Source: Synaphobranchus kaupii
Lineage: Eukaryota > Chordata > Actinopteri > Anguilliformes > Synaphobranchidae
Length of the DNA: 64,000 bases
Reading direction: 5' to 3'
Assembly (NCBI GenBank): GCA_029718625.1
Contig: CM056380.1
Coordinates: 44,005,689-44,069,688 of the forward strand
Positions 61,401-64,000 of the stretch are shown piece by piece. Under the pieces are notes generated by a model, which did not search any database, was not told the origin of the DNA, and saw nothing but the letters and a program-made list of their open reading frames with translations. Position numbers and translations under genes: made by a program. Numbering within the stretch: position 1 is the first letter of the stretch; each line of letters starts with the position of its first letter.

Positions 61401-64000
61401 ACTCCATTATACAGGCACTCCTGTTCATTGCAACAACAAAAAAAGAAAAATGCATTGAAACTGAAAAATGCATTTGTCATTTTGACAGGTAAAATGGGAG
61501 CACCCCTGTTCGCCATGTCAAGTGACAAACTCAGACCAAACTAGGTGTATTTCAGACCTAAACAAGCCATCCATCCGTTTGGGGCCTTGCAGAATGTAAC
61601 TTCCCATGCAAAGAAAGAAGAAAAGATGGAAGCCAGAATGGCACCAGCTCTCAATCCCCCCTGACCCCCCCGCTCCCCCCCAAGAAACCAGACTCTCCAA
61701 TCTGTCATCCCATTGATCATCCAGCACTCAAATCCTTTCTCCCACCACACACATGACTTTCACTCATACGGTCAGTGTGGTCGATAATCAACGGGACCTT
61801 CCTGGGCCAGCTGCCCGAGGGGTGGGTAATTTAGATAAGGGCGGGATTTGGATAAGGTGACACACGGACACGCGGTGGGAGATGCAGGAAAGCAGGCCTG
61901 CGCAGAGAATTTCCTGGATGTGATGAACGGAAGGCCAGCCAGTGGCTCCGGTTCCCCAGTGGCCCACGAGGAAGTGGGGGGTCCAGAAATGTCCCACTCC
62001 CTTCCTCCCCCTGCTTCCCCTGCCTTCTGACACAGGGAGAGACTGTGTTTAGACGTGGGAATTGCTGACGTACGGATGAACTCCTTATCCTCAGGCTAGC
62101 TTATTATTGTGTTCTTGAGCATGGCCTGTGTGTGAGTCACCCTCTCTATGTATTTATCGTAAGTTCAATCTTGATGTTGGGAAGAGAAGCTAAGTTATTC
62201 CTTATTCACTGGTTTACTTGTTTAGTCATTTTCACCACCTCACCTTGAAGATCTTGCATCTCTTTTATTCTTGCCTTTGGAGCATGCTCAGAGAATAGGG
62301 CCTGGGGTCTGGTGTCCTCTGCCTCCTGAGAGTGCTGTGTCTTACCATAAAACCTGGTGAATAAGACGCACCAAGGTGTACCAACCTGTTCTGGTAAAAA
62401 AACTGAAGAGCCCAACTTAATTTGTATAGCTTAAAATTGCCTCATAACACGACAGCAGAGTTTTTCCTCCTCTGACTACACCAATGTTTAAGGAAAGACT
62501 GGATCTCGGCTGATGGATTCTGTGCTTGCAAATCTGTAGCATTTACTTGCTAGCTAGCTACAGAAGGTAAGGAAGAGTGCAAACCACAAAACAGATTATA
62601 GAAAATAAGAATTATTTTTTTGTAAAGATCATGGAAAATTGATATGAAGGGACCTCCGTATGCCACTTGGTAAGCTCAGACTACCTGAATTGAAGGTGTC
62701 ATTAAAAAGAAATGTCTTCAATGTTATCTCATTTGAAGAAAATGTGATCCAAGACACTGAGAATCTACTCAGGATAAGTGTGCAATGACTGAGCTGTCCT
62801 TGAGCCATGCATCTGGATATCTCCACTCTCCGTGTGTAAAAATACTTTCCTAAACGTGGCATGTCAATATTGTGAAAGAATGAGACTCCAGATGTGAAAT
62901 GTGTATGTAGAGATAAAGGTTCTTGCAACATGTCTGTAGCCTTGACACACATCTCACTTACATTCCACCATCCCGACACACCTGCTGGAGCAGAGGTGTT
63001 GATAAAGTTTTGTGCTATTGTTCATAGTGATATCTAATACCTCACAACTGCAGGAACAGTAACTGTAGTATTGCAGTAACTGTAGCAACAGTAATTGTTT
63101 ACACAAAACGATGTTTCGTTGAGACCCTAGACTATAACAGAAACAGGTCTGTTGCATACTAAAATAGTGACCTATTCTCCCGCTTTATCTTGTGAGTCTG
63201 TACACACCTTTATCTTGATGTAGTACCTGTTCTTTCTTACACCTGAACCCTTTAAATTAACGAATTAAGAGACTCACAGCTACTATATGCCATCAATTGA
63301 TAACCAAAAAATGTTAATGTAGTCCTTTAATAATCCAAATCACAATTTGCATTAAGTATTTAGGCACATTTTGTGCATAGAAACTACTTGATTACATCAC
63401 TCCAAAAATGTGTTAAAAAAGCTAATTCTAAACTCCTCTGCTTACCTCCCCCTACCCGTACCCCACCTTTAAGTGTTTTTCCACAGTTCTCACTCCCTCA
63501 TAGGCTCCTATGTTGACCATTTCTGGCTGCCCACCAGCAAAGAAAATAGTTGTGTAAGAAGTTTGCAATGAATCCACCTGTTACATCATGGCTAGTTCTT
63601 GATTTAGAAAAAAAAGAAAAAAAAAGGTAGATGGGTATCATTTGTTCTCAAGCGGTTTTTCCAGATTGTGGCGTGGGAGAGGAGAGGCAGAGATCTCTCA
63701 GTGAGCTGCCTTTCAGGTCAGACCTTAACACTGTATCATGGTACAAGCAGGTCTACAAGCCATGCCCAGCGCTTCCCCCCTACCCCCCTTCCATCTCCTC
63801 CCCCGTCATTGGATTTACTCAAATGAGTGGAATGCGTCTTACTGAGCTCTGCGAATGGATAATATATATGTCTGTGTTTATGTTCCGCAGCTGAGGAATT
63901 CGCTTGAGCCGGCGCTCGGGGGGAGCTGAGCAGTTATTGCTCCGTCTTCATTCTTTACTGACACCGCGCTTCACATTGCACCGCGTGGGCGCACGTCCTT
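58440..64000. other. Upstream side of the minus-strand gene, no exon identified
   Basis: The missing 5' exons of the C8orf58-like gene should be here or beyond the window. Minus-strand open frames at 59610-59855, 61788-62033 and 62206-62415 were examined and none had a convincing splice-compatible coding pattern. The last 120 bp (63880-64000) are CpG-rich and could be the edge of a promoter. Confidence 0.45.
59422..59466. repeat. Fish interspersed repeat fragment (AGCAGACGCTTTTATCC)
   Basis: ACATTACATTCATTTAGCAG followed by ACGCTTTTATCCAAAGCGAC is a frequent terminal segment in fish repeats. A decayed relative lies at 50158-50196 (TTTAGCAGACACCTGTATCC). Nothing else of the element is evident. 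Confidence 0.65.

Noticed and set aside
61518..62415. Candidate 5' exons for the minus-strand gene (frames at 61518-61750, 61788-62033, 62206-62415)
   Set aside because: No combination of donor, phase 0 and family-like sequence was found; reporting one would be a guess.

Overview
The window is a vertebrate, almost certainly ray-finned fish, genomic contig. It has long AT-rich introns, long CA/TTA/AT microsatellites, many small inverted-repeat DNA transposons (hAT, Harbinger, TTAA-type, Tc1), L2-type LINE tails and the CCATCCATCCATTATC interspersed repeat common in teleosts. There are no bacterial-style operons; almost every open frame over 60 codons is a chance or repeat-derived frame.

Layout. 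(1) 1-6.4 kb: AT-rich, no gene recognised. (2) About 6.5-32.9 kb, plus strand: a complete gene for the type II cGMP-dependent protein kinase (prkg2 or a fish co-orthologue). I assembled 18 coding exons by splice signals, reading phase and family similarity. All 17 junctions keep frame and the product is 762 residues, with myristoylation start, coiled coil, autoinhibitory segment, two cGMP-binding domains, AGC kinase domain and C-terminal tail. A non-coding first exon ending at 6755 and a 3' UTR with AATAAA at 32861 are likely. (3) 33-41 kb: repeat-rich spacer with a Tc1 deletion derivative, GTGTCC-type MITEs and a broken, intronless klhl7-derived copy cut by a hAT MITE. (4) 45.6-58.0 kb, minus strand: the last five coding exons of a second gene, resembling the poorly characterised C8orf58 (DUF4657) family; its 5' exons were not found. 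It converges tail-to-tail with prkg2. (5) 58-64 kb: no supported exon.

The most unusual structure is a 62-bp minisatellite (47266-48015) in the last intron of the minus-strand gene. Its unit is a copy of that gene's penultimate exon end plus its 5' splice site, so the normal splice donor is followed by about twelve tandem copies, most keeping GT. Other notable structures are a three-layer nested transposon stack (21.3-24.1 kb), a perfect 36-bp inverted repeat 840 bp apart (53.3/54.2 kb), solo-LTR-like insertions in three prkg2 introns, and oppositely oriented copies of one interspersed repeat bracketing prkg2 exons 2-10.

The two genes need not act together. prkg2 is a membrane-anchored cGMP effector kinase; the neighbour has no established function. 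No RNA gene, CRISPR array or bacterial-type system was seen.
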